Assembly (NCBI RefSeq): GCF_000006565.2
Contig: NC_031477.1
Coordinates: 574,669-638,668, forward strand
DNA from: Toxoplasma gondii ME49
Taxonomy: Eukaryota; Apicomplexa; Conoidasida; Eucoccidiorida; Sarcocystidae
Direction: 5' to 3'
Length of the DNA stretch: 64,000 bases
The notes beneath the pieces were generated by a model. That model did no database searches, was not told the DNA's origin, and worked only from the letters and a program-made list of their open reading frames with translations. Positions 10,396-24,088 of the stretch are shown piece by piece. The position numbers and the translations under genes are program-made. Positions within the stretch are counted from its first letter, which is position 1. Every line of letters begins with the position of its first letter.

Positions 10396-13300
10396 ATCAG
10401 TGTGGACTCGTTCGCTTGGCCCTTCTGAAGAGAGAGAGAAACTACCTTCTGTTCCCCTCTGTTTTCGACCTACTTGCTGATGAGGTGGCGGAGCGGCTGC
10501 CGCGTCTCGCTCCCTATCGCCGCGGACAGCTTTCTGCCAAGCTGCGCGGGCGCATCTCGAAACGCGTACACGGAGGTATCTGCTTCTGTAGAGGAGGATA
10601 TCTGCGCATGTGTGTGGATTTCATCCTCGTAATTTTATCCGGAGAGAGAGCCTGTTGTGTCGTGTACAAGCGGAGCGTCTCTCTCGTTAACAGTCACCGC
10701 CACCAATTCGGTTTTCAGAGGTCGACGACTCCACGTCTAGCGCTTTTTAGCGAAAACCTGCCGGACGAGTGCCGGTCCGGTGCCGCATGCGTTCAGGGAA
10801 TTTTTTTCGACAGTGAAGGATGTGTTGCTTTCCGTCTGAACAAAATGTGTGAAGACCTCCGGAAAACAACCGAACAAAGGCTACCAGACCCGATGCGTCC
10901 TGCCGCAGCAAAAACGCCCTCTGCACACACCGCTTCGGCTTCTGTACACGAAGTTGAATTACGCGTGCATGCAAATCCCTCACCTCTCCTCAAGCATGCA
11001 TGAATACAGGCATAAGTGTATGCATATACTCATATATATGTAGATATACTAATATATGTGTAGATATAAGACTAACTAGTATAGAGTTATTTACTTATAT
11101 ATGTGTGTACATGAAAGAATGTCCAGGCAGTGTGTAAGGGTGATTCATTTCTTTTTTGCGGCCCACCACACAAAAGCCGTTCGCTGCCCGATTCATCTGT
11201 ATTCTTAGCTCGTTTTCTTTATGTAAGTAACGTGAGGTCGTCGGTAGAGTGTGTCCAACGAAAGTATTTGCGGTGCGAAAGCACTCTAGCTCGTCGTCGC
11301 ATTCTTTCGGTTTGGACTGTTTCTGGACAAGCAAGCTTTTAAGGCAGTTGATGCGTGGAGTCGTCTCTCCCTTCTTTCGCTGAAACTGTCTTGAGAATCG
11401 GAACGAATTCGTGTTGACTCGCAAAGAAGCCATTGCCATCAAAACCTAAAACTCTCCGTTGAGAAAAAGCATGGAAACAGTCCGGGAGGACGGCATGAGA
11501 GAGTCTAGCTGAGCTCTGTGTACGCTGCCCCAGTTTATTCGGGCACGAGTTACTGACTGATGTATCGATCTGTGGCAGACGTGATTCCCCTCCTCGTTCT
11601 CTGCTGCAAGGCCGCTCCGTGCTCACTTGTGTTTCTTCGAGAGATAACGTTATCCGCTGCTCGAAGGATCATGTCTCCCGTACTGAGAGTAATCCCCTCG
11701 GAGACAGGAACATGTTTGCTTGGCATTTAACCATTAAAGTAAGTGGGCTCATCCAAGATATCATCGCGGGTTCGGTCTACTGACGTGGAGGTACTGGGAC
11801 CCTCCGAGGATAGAGCTCCCAGTATCGTCTATGTTGTTATCCCGGGGATACCTTCCGACTATTGTGTGACTTTGTTCGAAGAAGGAACGTAACGTGGAGC
11901 ATTCTCCATATTGCTTCGACAAACGGCAATGACTGTAAAGGGTTTTCCGAAGAGAGACTCCATAACGGTCCTTTGTCGTGACTCTAAGTGCGCTCCTCAC
12001 CGTTCGGACACGGCGTGTCTATTTGTCTGTGTTGCTTTTGGTCCGTTTCTTTTTTTTAAAAGCAGTCGAAAAACGACTGATCCAACCTCTGGACCGTCCG
12101 ATATTTCTTCCGTTTTGCTTGTGCCGAGGGTGTTTTTTCCGAGGCGAGGCGACCGTGGCTCTTCGCTGGTGCTCGCCGACACGCAGCCGGGCAACGCAGA
12201 AAGCGTGTGGATAAACGAAAATCGGATAGGCGAGGTCCAGACGCCCAAACATGGATTCTAGGGCGGAAACAGTTCACGCAGCACATCAGGACTCCACAAA
12301 TCGTCAAACGCCAACAACATACAGAAAGTGCACACGGAGTCGGGACCCTCAGGTCCGCTTGGACAATGGTCGAGCGGGGGTCTCCGAAAAAAATCTTGCG
12401 AAGCCTTTGGCTATTTCGCTCCGGTTGACAAAAAAGGAGACACACGCCAGTGAGTCACCGCAAAAGTGTCGCAAAAAAGTGGAAAAAAGCCATGGACGCT
12501 CGAGAGGGAACACGCAAGCCGCGAGTCTCCCACTCGCGGGTGCCTCTCGTTCCACGCGAAAACTGACGCACGCTCTCACTCCGGAAATCCGGGAACGGCG
12601 AGTTCATAAAAACTCGTAGAACGACTGCCAGAGCCTCACCATGCAATGGATGAGGGGGCGCGTTTCACTTTCGACAAAAGCGCCACACTCCTCGTAGCGG
12701 AAAAGCACGCGCTCTGCGTTTGCATGCTCACCCAAGTAGAGAGAAGGAAAGAAAGTGAACTCCCATAGGGGAGGTGAGGCATGAAAACTTGACGCAAGCG
12801 CAGGCGCTTCAAAAAAGAGAAACGAACGGAGCACAGCAGTTCCGAAAAGTAGCAGTCTGAACGCCGGAATCTACATGACTTGGAAAACAGTTTTGCGCAG
12901 ATGAAACGCCATATACGGGACCACTTCCTGGTTGGAAGTGTGCCAACATGTTCGATACTCTTTTCCGAACATGTCAAAGACTCTGTGGCGAGCAAGTCCA
13001 ATATAGTCTCGTGCGAGTACGCTGGGTTCTCTCTCGCCTCTTAAACGCGGCAGCCTCTGCACGTGGACACGCGAGACAACGAGGTGACCTGGGCACACCG
13101 GACAGTGCGTCGACACCTCGCAGTCCCGTTCGTGTAAAAATAGAGCCGCCTTGACGGCCTTCTTCGCCACTGCTTGGTCAGAAGCAGCCGAGGAGTAAAC
13201 ATGCGAACTTCCCGATGGTGCCCCAGCGCCTGCTCGCTGTAGGTGCGCAGCGCGACACCAAAAAGTTTGCAGTTCGCCAGCAGCGTGTCAACGCGCGAGT

Positions 13301-15369
13301 GGCACACAGGGGTTTCTCTCGGTACTTTCACTCTTGAAAGTCTCCCACTAAGATGCATCCGCCGTCAGTCGAAGGCAACGACTTTTCCGGGTGGCCCCAG
13401 CAAAAAATAGGTGAATCTGCCTGCCTTGTTCATCGACGCTGAGTCCCCGGGGGTTCGCCTCTCCATTTATAAACGCAAGTCGATGAGACCGCCGAACCGA
13501 CCCTGTCCCGGTTCTTCGCTGTAAAAATGTCGCTTCCGTAAAAGAACGAACTTTGTTTGTCCGTTGTCTAAAAATAGCTTACCTTGCTCAAAGACCTTGT
13601 CCAACCAAACCGAAGGCTGCTGCGGCGTGCGTCTGGAGAGGAAATCGCCTTCCAGTCACGAGACAGCCCAGCTCGCTTCGACTGCAGCTGGGGGCCTCTC
13701 TCCTGGGCACGATGTTCCCGATGCTTGCTCGTTAACTCGGTCTCTAGGACACACCGAACAGCTTCCTCAGGGTTTTGGAAACGCCGCCGCCGGTGGCCCA
13801 TTCAGTTGGTGATCTCTCAACCACACGCCACAACCAGTTAGGACTCGTGTTTCCTCGATCGCACCTTGTCCGCCTTCAGTCGCGCGCGTTCTGTCGGAGA
13901 CCGTCGAAAGAAGACGTGTGCCCAGGGCCGACAGACTGCAGTTCAGATCTCCGGTTCCACGGAAATCCTCGAAAATTCTCTGCCAGTAATCCGGAGTCGC
14001 ACAAGCCTGCTTGACCTTCGCTCTCGGGCTCGCGTGCAGACCACCCCAAAAGAAGCTTTTTCATTGGACGAAACACTGTTTTCGAGAACAAAGCTTGCTT
14101 TGTTGCTTGGTCCAAACATGCGTTGTTTGCTCCCTTGTGAGCGCGGCGCGTGCGACATCCAGACGCGAGAAGGCACCTCGGGGTTTCGTGTTCTTGAAGG
14201 CGAACTCTTTGTTCCCCTTCTCCGTTGTCCCTGCCCCAGGAAACGTTTTTCGGCGTCTTTTCAACCACGTCGACGCGACAGCCGTCGGAATTCTGAAACT
14301 TCGACGTTCTGCCTGTCTTGTCGGCGGACCAGAGTTCGAGCCTACTGTTTTCTCACAGCGGTGTGCGCCTCAGTCGCAGGGAAAATGTGGATATCTCCGC
14401 TCTCCTGCATTCCAGACGATCCAGACGCACACGCGCCTCCGCTGTTCTCGCCCTTCTCAACGTTTTCTCGAATGCATTCCAAGACGCTGCGGTGCCCTCA
14501 CACCTCACACCGCGCGAAGCCTCTCCAATCCCTGATTTGTTTGAAGATCTGAGCCCCGCAGTCACCACGACATGGCCGCTGCAGCTTCTCCCAGGGCGCT
14601 GAAAGAAAACAAAGGAAAGAGGAACTCACATCAACAGCGCAGAACCTGGGTGCGTTGTTCTGAGTTGGATGTCTTGCGTGATAGTGAGATGTCAAACAGC
14701 TGAGTGTCTGAGGGTATGCGCAAAAACGAAGAACCAAACACCTCAGACACCTGCCGCCTTGATCGCCGCTGTTCCAGGCACATCAACTCCCAATGTTCCC
14801 AGAGGGAGGAACCGCCGCGCCCAGACTGGCGAGGTTCGCAGTGCTGCCCACACCTTTTTCGCTCCACAGTGCGAGAGGGCATCAGTCACGCAGTTCTGCG
14901 TCTTCATTTCCAGCAAAAGAGTTCTCAGAAACGCAGCCTTGAAAGCACTTCCTCGCCTTTCAGTAGGGACCCAGTGGACACCCGAAACGCGACGGCAGCG
15001 AAGCCGAGAAACTCCAAACTTTCCAGAAGACCCGGGACTACACTGAAACAAAGCGCCAATGCAAATGAAAGATCTTCTTTTCTCGATATACGTGTCTTGT
15101 CAGAAACGCGAACTTGAAACACACACACATCCACACATACCCGTGCTCTGCACACCCATTTCGCCCCTGAAAGCCCCTATTACCTTGAACTCGCTGAGAC
15201 ATACGAGGTTCTTTTGATGATGAACAGAGTGACACAATCGATCACCCTGCGCTACCAAGGTCTGGAAAAAGTTAACGCTCCAATTCAACCAGTGTAAAGT
15301 CTACACGTGGTGCAGTTAAAATCTTCTATGCCTTCTATGTTGAAGAAGCGTCAGCGTCGGTAAAAGAAC
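10396..15369. other. convergent 3' region between SDS22 and AGC kinase
   Basis: About 5 kb between two genes pointing at each other; no gene is recognised. It probably contains both 3' untranslated regions. Several modest open frames exist on both strands: plus 10352-11003 in a frame different from SDS22, minus 12871-13170, and plus 13866-14552. None shows a domain or a convincing exon series. Short TATA-type repeats lie near 11020-11110. Confidence 0.55.
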
Positions 15370-18300
15370 CTACGCCCACGGGTTGTGACAAGCGTCAACC
15401 CTCTGGAGGCGTAGAAACGCGCGCTGTGACACCTGTGCTGAAGTGGAAAGAAAAACAGAAATTCCCTTCTTCGCAGCGAACCTGGTGTCGCGTTCGTCGT
15501 ACGTGAACCCCTCGAACATCGAATCGTCGCTCTCGTCGTCTGGGGGTGGCGCAAGCATGTTGGGGTGCACGCCTTGGCCGTACGCTCCCGGAGGGTACTG
15601 GTCCCCCGGTCTCAGCGGCTCTGTCTTCGCTTCTTCCACGCGCGCCCCGTTTGCCGCAAACGGCTTCTGCAACTCCCCGCTCGGCCACATCGCCGAAACC
15701 TCGGGGGATCCCTGGGGTCTCTCGCATCCCACGCCCGCGCCCGCCGGGAAGGTCCCGCGCTCCGGGACCCGGCGCGGGTCTCCGCTCGCGGCGCAGGCCT
15801 CGTCGTTCGCGGCACCCGCGCCAGGCTCGCTGGCAGCGGCGCCCGGCAAAGAAGGCGGAGCGGCTGGCGTAAGCGAAGAGGCGGGAGACGGCGAGGCGGC
15901 TCTGACGTCCGGGGGTTGTACGCATGCCTCAGCCCCGGGATCCGCGCCCGCGCCGCTGGGCCAGAATGCCCTGGGCGTCGCCTCCGGCTCCCCAGCAGCC
16001 ACGCCGATCGGCGACTCCTGGACCTCAGAGTTGATCACAGGAAGCTTCACGAATTCGTTGTCGAAATACTGGACATCGGTCGGCGACTGCAGTCGCGGCC
16101 GGAACGGCGGACGCATGCGCTTCGCTTGCAGGGCCTCCCAGTCAATGCGGCCGAAGAACGGGTGGCGCTGAGGGGAAAAGGGGGAGAGAGGGAACGAGGC
16201 TCAAATGGAGAGAAACCAAGGAGAAGAAGGAAATGCTTCATAGACGGCGCAGTGCGAGAAGGGCAGAAACCACCGGCCGAAGACGAGACAGTGGACCTTT
16301 CCGGCCAGGCAGAGGGCAGCCTTGCAAACGTGTGCATGCAGACAAATCAGGAAGATCCCTACAGCTTTTTTCTCCCGTCTTGTGAAAACACACTTGGTGC
16401 GCAACACAGCCACGGTTCAGAGACTTCCCTCTCGCGGTGGGCTTCAAAAAGAGGGTAGCGCAAGGAGGTTGTTCGCCGTGAAGCGTGTGTGCACGGGGGC
16501 TAGTACAGTCAATGTCATCGTCGCGGGGGGGATTCGTCTTTGAGCCAAGATTATTTAGAACCTGTTTCAGCTCGCGTCCTAATCTATGGTTTCGATAGCG
16601 CATTCAAACGCCCCTTCAACCGTTTACCTTGATTTCCTCAGCGTCGCCGGGACCACCGCCGAGCCGTCTGTTCGGGTCACGCTGAAACAGCCCTCTCAGC
16701 AAGTGGACGGCCGCGCGGGACATGTACGACGGATACTGCAGCTCCGAACTGCGCAAAACACACGCCGAAATCCCAGAACACAGGCGTCTTCTTTCCTCGC
16801 CTGGAGCTTCTTCTCCTCAGAACCTCTCAACAACGCGTCTCCGTTTCCTGTGTGCGTGGCAGCGTCTCTAGGAAGGCGCAACTCCAGACTCATGACTGCC
16901 GCTGACTCGCTGAGTCGCCCCCAGTGGAAGGGGTCAAGACGCGCATCTCTCTGGTTCAAAACTGTGTGGGATGCACGCAACATACAACTGTCCAAGGATA
17001 CACGAAGGAGGCTCCCAGACCCTAACCGCTTAACTGTCACGGACGACACTGTGTACGGATCCGTTTCGAATCGAGTAACATGTTCTTCGTTCTCGCGTCG
17101 ACGCGCACGTTCCGTCTCCTTTCTTGTAGACGAAGGCGCTGCGTACCTTCGAATATTTTCGAAGAGCCGCTCTCGGTCGCCAGTGTAGAAGGGCGGCAAG
17201 CCAGTGAGCATTTCGTAGATGAGTGCGCCCAAGCTCCACCAGTCCACCGCCTTGCCGTGACCCTGCTGGCTGAGGATTTCCGGCGCCAAGTACTCTGGTG
17301 TGCCACAGAGAGAGCGGGCGCTGCAGTTGTCTTCGACGCCTTCTTTGGACAAGCCGAAGTCGGTGAGGCGCACGTGACCGTGTTCGTCGAGGAGAACATT
17401 CTCCGGCTTCAGATCCCGATACACCACGTTGTACTTGTGCAGGTGTTCGAGGGCGAGAAGCACTTCTGCCGCGTAGAAACATGCCGCATACTCCTTGAAA
17501 CGCCCCGCGCGAGACAAATGAAAAAACAACTCGCCTCCCGGACAATACCTACAAAAACGGCACACACCCTATCCTCAACACCCACATATACATTTGCGCA
17601 CATGAATTGAGATTGAGATACGAGACACAGATACAAACAGAGCGCGACATAGCTAGATGCAGGTACATACAGCAAGATGTAGAGCCAGAGATCCAGGCGA
17701 ATGACAAATAGATATCGATACACGCCTAATGTATATGGATGTGAATCGATCGAGGTAAATATCGACTCATATGTATTTATGGATCCCAACAGATACTCGA
17801 TCCCACTGCAAGCATTCGACGTCTCTGTTCGACTTTTTTCCAAACACCGGTGCTTTGCCGTGGCCGTGCACAGCAGTGCGTATCCCTGAACCCCGCGGGT
17901 CTGCGTGAAGGAGGAACGCTGCGCTCACTCAAGGACGAAGTATAATTTCTTTCGAGTTTGGAAGGCGTAGTGCATCTGGACGATGAAGGGGTGGGAGACC
18001 CAGGCGAGGACGTCTCGTTCTGTGCGTGTGTGCTCGACTTGGTTCCGCCGCACGACAGCTTCTTTCCGGAGCATTTTCATCGCATACACGCCCCCGTCTT
18101 GGTGGAACTGCACGAGCATCACCTTGCCGTAGGAGCCCTTCCCGATGACACGCAGCAGCTGGAAGTCCTCCGGAGACAGGCGCTTGTTTCTGGGCAGCGC
18201 CATGCGCGTAGCCACCGAGGCCATGTTCTGCAGATAGACCAGGTCGCCGTCTTCGCGAGCCTCGCCGTCCTGTTCGTTCCCCGTCCCACTCTCCGCGCTC

Positions 18301-20912
18301 GGGCCTTCCTCGTCGTCGAACGCAGGCCTCTCCGTCTTCCCTTGTGTCGCCCAAGACACCCCGCTGCGCGCCGGCCGCGCCTCAGAACCCCCGGGGCGCC
18401 CGCGGCAGTCCCGCTTCTCTCGCGCCTTCTGATGATCCCCAAGGGGGCCTCGAAGCGTGGGTGCCCCGCGGCGCCACGGCTCGACTGTCTCTGGGGTCGC
18501 GACGCCCCGACGCATCTCCGACTCGGGGCCTCTGGTCCAGCTCACGTTCGGGTGCGCGGGCGCTTCTCCACGCGGTCGATCACCTGCTTCTTGGGCGTGT
18601 GTGCCTCCTGGACGGCGAGTCATCGACGGCGAATCTGTCCACTTTTCAGAAGGGCTCGTGCGCGCCCAGCTCGCTTCGTCAGACCCCTCTTCTCCAGCCT
18701 CCCGCTTCTCTCTCGGCGAGAAGTCGCCGCGCCGGGTGTCTCCGCAGTGCTCGCGTGGAGGCGGTGCGCCCAGACCGAGTCGCTCGCAGTCCGTTTCCTC
18801 GAAGGAGACGAACGCTTCGCTCTTCTCCAGCTCCTCTGAGTCTCGGCCAGGAAAATAGAACTCCACCCGCTCCGCGTCGCTCACGAGCCCCGCGCACCCC
18901 CTCTCGACCCCCAGAAGACTCCTGGAGGTCCCTGCGGCTGGTGGGCGCGCGGGCACAGAGCCCCGCGAAGAAGCCGCGTCGAGTCGCGGAGGCGAGCGAA
19001 GAGCCCCAGATGCCGGACTGAGAGGGAGACCTGACGAGTTATTCGTCGCTCGCGCGGACGAGGGAAAGTGGAAGTCTCTGCAGCTGACAGGCGCGCCCAG
19101 AGAGCCGAAGGGAGGCTCTTCGCGACTTCCGCCGCAAGCGATTCGCTGATCAGGCACCCCAGCGGGACCCGACGTTCTCAGCGGCAGGTACGGGGAGTGC
19201 GAGTCGGGCACTGAATACGTCTCATTGCCTTGACTTCGAATCATCTGGAGAAGCAGCGCCTGCTCGCTTGCCAAATCTGAGAAGCAAAGGAAAAGGCAGA
19301 GACGAGGAGGTGGAGACGAACTCCACATGTGTGTTTTCAGCGACGCTTAAACTCACCTGTGTCTCAGGTATACGCCGAGACAGCGAGTGGCACAATCCTA
19401 TTCACGCGTATGCACAGGGTGGCCTCGACACACATGTTAGATTCAGATGCACCTGGAGAGACAGAGATGAAAAGATATAATGAGAGATAGAGAGGTAAAG
19501 AGAGATTTTGAGAGAGAGAGACAGATCGATTGAGAAACAGATATAGACACATATCGAGAGGTCTTCCCAGAAATCGATATAAATACATGCAAATCCATCT
19601 TTGTTTCCATTGTCTAACTCGGTGAGCAGAATCGCTGTGGGAGTGAAGATAGTCCAACATGGAACTCCATTTATGGCAAGCGAAACAGCCTTCACCAGTT
19701 GTATTTATTAAACGTGATTAGGGGACCTAGCATCCACGTTCCGATTCGCTTCAGGCTCTCAGCTCTGTGTCCCAGAGGCGCTTCAATCTGAAGCTGGCGG
19801 AGCCGCCATTAACTTCGTTCTTCACCAAGCGGCTTCCCTTGGTTTCGCTCTTCCAGCGCCCTTAGGAACTACAGCAGGCGCAGTTAAAGGTAGCACAAGA
19901 TTCCTCCTCTTCTCCGTTTCTGTTGATCTGCTGTGTGCTTTAGGCGCTCCAGCAGATGCCGTCAGCGGTCTGTCTTTTTCTCTGCTGTTCCCTCACCTTC
20001 TCTTGCTTGGTCGTTCAGTTCGACAGGTGCGACGGAGAAGAGGGAGTTTTCTGAGGTGTCTCGGGGCGACGCGTACATCTCTCGACAGCACGGATTTACG
20101 CGGTACCCCGGCGCCTCAGCGTAGCCGCACTGAGCGTCGTAGAGGGTGTCAGGAGGATGCTCGTCTGCTCGAGCCCTGCAGAAGACAGCGCTCTCTCCTC
20201 TCGGCGTCCCCGCCTGCTCCCACCGGGAGGAGACCCCGCGTCCGCCGCGAGGCAGCATGTCTCCAAACGAGAGGGAGTAGAAGAGAGAACGCCTGTAGAA
20301 TCGAGGAGGAAGGGAGGCAGGCAGGACTCGTCTGCAAGGAAGGTCGGGGAGAGAAAAGAACACCGGAGCCCCTCAAAGCGTGCGTGAGGAGGGAGAGGAA
20401 AGGACAAAGAAAACGGCTCGTGGAGTCGAGGGAGAAGTCGGCTTTTCTGTGACGGGAGAATTCTACGGCTTCCTGTTGCCACGAGTTTTGAGGGCGAAGG
20501 GAAACGAGTGCTCCGAGACATGTGTGGCGATTCCGGTCGTCCTGGGAGAACTCATCTCTGAGAGAAGGTTGTCGGCGAATGTTCTCCTCTGCAGGAAGGT
20601 CTGAAGGCCCCGGGACGCGAGGCGTCGCGCTTCGCTCTCCTCGAGATCGAGAGGCAAATGTGTTGAGCAAGTGGTAAGAGACACGACGCGAGTCTGGGAG
20701 TGAACGCGGGCAGAGTTGCTCGCCTCAACGCCCCCGAAACGTCCGTTCACAGAACTCGGGGTCTGCGGCAGAGCGACCCAGTGCACGGTCCCAGATGGGT
20801 TGCCAGGCGATGCGAAACTCTTTTCGTTGCGAGGCAGTCCGTCGACTCGGAAATCCGAGAGAAAGGAGCACCTGCTCCGTCGGGCGTCCGAAACTGCGAA
20901 AGGCGTGAGCAA
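15370..20912 (-). CDS. AGC-family serine/threonine protein kinase
   Basis: Six exons are inferred on the minus strand: 20467-20912, 19997-20175, 17929-19276, 17147-17548, 16628-16748 and 15370-16167, giving 1097 residues. The first exon and start codon are the least certain part. Residues 1 to about 575 are low-complexity and charged. The kinase domain spans about 579-840 with GKGSYGKV, VYAMK, YRDLKPEN, DFGLSKEG and APEIL. The activation loop reads NCSARSLCGTPEY, putting Ser at the position phosphorylated by PDK1-type kinases. The C-terminal tail ends with a hydrophobic motif FEGFTY (about 1050-1055), the hallmark of PKB/S6K-like AGC kinases. The tail between the FVKLPV segment and that motif carries an Ala/Pro/Gly-rich insertion of roughly 150 residues. 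Family assignment is firm; the exact subfamily (PKB-like or S6K-like) is not resolved. It converges with SDS22. Confidence 0.9.
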
Positions 20913-23900
20913 GAGGAGAGGTGCGGCCTCCGCGCCTCAGCTGACGAGGACGTCTCGCGCCTCAGCACCCTTCGCGCCAGTAGACAAGTCCGTTGGCGGC
21001 AAACGAGGAGAGGTTCACTCCATTCGGTTGCATCCCCAGGCGGAAAAAAGGTTCGACTCGCGTGTCAGTGAATCGAGAGATTCTTGGGAGACACGTGAGG
21101 GCCGCCACAGAGGCGCTGAAGAGAGAAGAGCGAGGAGGTTGAGGAGCCCCCGCGTTGTGTCTCTATTTGAACCTCGCTTGCTCCACATGTCTCGAACACT
21201 CGCTCGATCCATCGCGCTCCGTCTCGCTGCGACGCAACTCTCAAGACCTTCTCTCTCTACTAGTCCTGCTGTCGCTTGTCCTTCAGTCTCCTCCTCTCTC
21301 TAACCTCTTCGTCCCTCCAACCCTCTGTCGTCCGGTGCTTCCGCTGTCTCTGGCCGGTCCTCCTGGAGCGCGCTGTCTCGTTCCCGCAAAGCCCTCTGCG
21401 GCCTCTCCGATCGACGGACCACAGAAAGAGAAATTCTCGCGACAAATCCGAGACGGAGTGAAGTCGCAGTGCGCTTCGGGGTCGGCGAGCAGCGCACAGG
21501 TTTGTGTCCACGGACTTGGAGAGCGGAGTTTGGGGGGGGTAGGGGCGTCTGCGGGGGGCTGAGAAATATGTCTCGACGGCGAAAACGAGATTCAGAAAAA
21601 AAAGAAAGAACGCATACACCCCGCGTGGGCAATCGAAGAGCGCCGTCGGGAGAGGAGCCGCAGCCGCAGAGAAAGCGAGAAGTCGACAGAGGCTTCGACT
21701 GGGGGAAGCGCGGGAAGAGGGTTCCCTTGCGTCCGTTTCGCTGTGAAGTGCGAGGTGTCTGTCGAAGCAGGAAAAGAACGAGAGAAAAACGGAAGGAAAA
21801 TCAAGGACACATTTCCCAGAGAAAGAGGCAATCGACGGATCTCGCGAAGCCGCGGCATGCGTCGAGAAATTTGCATGTGTTGACGCTGTGCGCTTTCGCC
21901 TCCGACCTCAGCGCTTCGATTCACAAGTCCGACGGAGAAAGCAGCCAGAGATAAACGGAGGCTTTGGAGAAAAGAGTCTCTGAAAAGGAGGGGTAGTTTT
22001 CAGTTTCCACGCACACGTTCCTCCTTTCTGATGGAAAGCATATGCATGTATAGATCTGGGCATTTGCTTCTCGACCCCTCCCCTCTCCTTTCGGCGGCAT
22101 ACGCGCCTCTGTTTTTCGTAGATGCAGCGCTTGGAGAAAGCGAGAGGAGACCCGGGGTAGGGGGAAGGACAGACACAGCTAGAGGCAAAAAAGAGCGATG
22201 TTTGAGCGAGCGAGAGAGAGAGGTCGGAAGAGAGGAGACAGGCGGAAAAGCTGGGAAGCGAGGCAGGGCGGAGTGGAAAGGAAAGCGAGCAGAGGACTTT
22301 TCCAGGCGACAACACAGGGGAGACAAGAGGCGAACGGGACGGAGACATTCCAGAGGCAAAGACGCACAAGTGAAAGAACTACACATCTGCGCCCCGGTGC
22401 GTCTTTCTGCAGAACAGAGAAAAAGCAGAATCTCCGGGATCTGATCGGCTGCCGAGTCGTCCAGAGCGGGAAAATCAAACACAGAAACGCACTGAGAGAC
22501 ATATAGCCGGACGGAGAGGCAGATGGAGAGTCAAAGAGAAAGACGAAAAGAAAGAGATGGAGAGAGAAAGGAGTAAAGATCGAGAGAAGAATGGAAAAAG
22601 GAAACAACGCTAGTCGAGTTCAATGTCTTTAGTCTGATAGGGTGATAGTGTGGAGAGCGGCGAGCCGGGTCGCTTACGATGTCAGTTTCTTGGGAAGCGC
22701 AGAAAAGCAAAATAGAGCAGAGAAAGGCAGCAAGTACGGTAGTTTTCTCGCTCTTCGCGGGCGCACTCAACCGCGCAGTCTTTTTCTTCACAAGGAACCG
22801 GAAGAAACGCACGTCTCGGAGATATCTTTCTCTCGACAGAAGAGCAAACGCGGGGAAGCAGTTGCAGTCTCCGCGCCTTACAGGGTCTCCGAGGAAAGAA
22901 TGAAATGCAGGCGCAAAAGCCTGTTTCTGGGGTGGAGAGGGATCGGCGTGGAGAGTTGAATCAGACGGGATGCTTCGTCCCTCGCTGAGAATGAGGTTTC
23001 ATCCTGTCCCCGAGACTTTTGCCTCAGGACGGTGAGGCAGACTACGCTAGCTTGGAGTCTCCGTATCCTCTTTCGAGTACGCGGGGTAAGAGGAACTCGC
23101 GAATAATTTGCCTAGAACCGGAAGTGAGGATTAACCTGACTACGAGGGATAATGGAGATCCAGTCACAGGACACACTGAACATAGCACACAGCGCTCTCC
23201 CCATTAGGTGACGATGAAGACAAAGTGGAGAGGCAATGTGTGCGCTACGAACCTCAAAGATCGACTGTCGCTACAACCTAAATGGAGAGGAACGCTTGCT
23301 GTCAGACAAATACCAAGACGAAGGAGACTCGTCAGTCGTTGAGACATTTCTGTCTCCTGAAAGTGGCAATCTCCTTTCCAAAGAGACCCACGCGGTAACG
23401 AGAAACACTGAAGTGACGAAGAGGAGCATGCAAAGAGAACTAGACAGGAAGACAGAGAGGTCGACAAGGTGAATAAGGAAAAAAGAAAGTACTTTCTGGG
23501 TACTGAGCGTATATGCAACGCTATCGAGGCACCTCCGGATAAACACAATGCACAATGCATATAAACAGACCAGTTTGCCTGATAATTCTGAATAGATTAA
23601 CTGGCATTATGTGTTGAATGACTGCAAAAGTTTGGGAGTTTTTTTTTCTCGTAAACGGTAGTATGAGGCTCGTCCGAAGAAGTCCCAGCATGTCGTTCCG
23701 GACACCTGTGTAGCAAGAGACGCGTCAGCGGTTCTTCACCCTCTATTCTCAAATCAGCAATTCTTTCTTGTCTGCCTCTAGAGACGAAATCGATACTTTC
23801 CTCTGCAAAATGCCGACTGGGCCCAAATCCTCGTGGTGCAGACGTCGCAGCCCCGTCAAAAGTGGAAGCCGGGAAGCTACCAAGACATGTATATAAACGT

Positions 23901-24088
23901 TTATAAATATATGTGGATATGAATATGAACATACATTTATATATATTAAGATATATATACATATATTTGCATGTGTACATGTGTGTGTGTGTGTACACAC
24001 ACATATTAAGAGTAGTGTGTGCATATCGAAGTGTGGAGAAGAGTCCGCGAGGATTTGTCAGCTTTCGCAAGTTTGTAGTTTTCGCACA
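20913..24088. other. AGC kinase upstream region and STX18 3' flank
   Basis: No gene is recognised. The stretch is purine-rich on the plus strand (for example 21575-21850 and 22100-22570), consistent with pyrimidine-rich promoter or untranslated sequence of the minus-strand kinase. The right end (23600-24088) would hold the 3' untranslated region of syntaxin-18 and a TA/TG repeat. Open frames on both strands are compositional. Confidence 0.5.
23893..24006. repeat. TA/TG microsatellite
   Basis: TATA and ATATG units grade into a GTGTGT/ACACAC stretch at about 23980-24003, just beyond the 3' end of syntaxin-18. Confidence 0.85.

Noticed and set aside
12871..14552. Minus frame 12871-13170 and plus frame 13866-14552 as genes
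   Set aside because: No domain, no splice series and no start-context support; they lie in the convergent 3' region of two genes.
15443..16458. Long plus-strand frames of 242-297 residues
   Set aside because: They are antisense to the GC-rich tail exon of the AGC kinase; the minus-strand frame carries the conserved AGC tail and hydrophobic motif.
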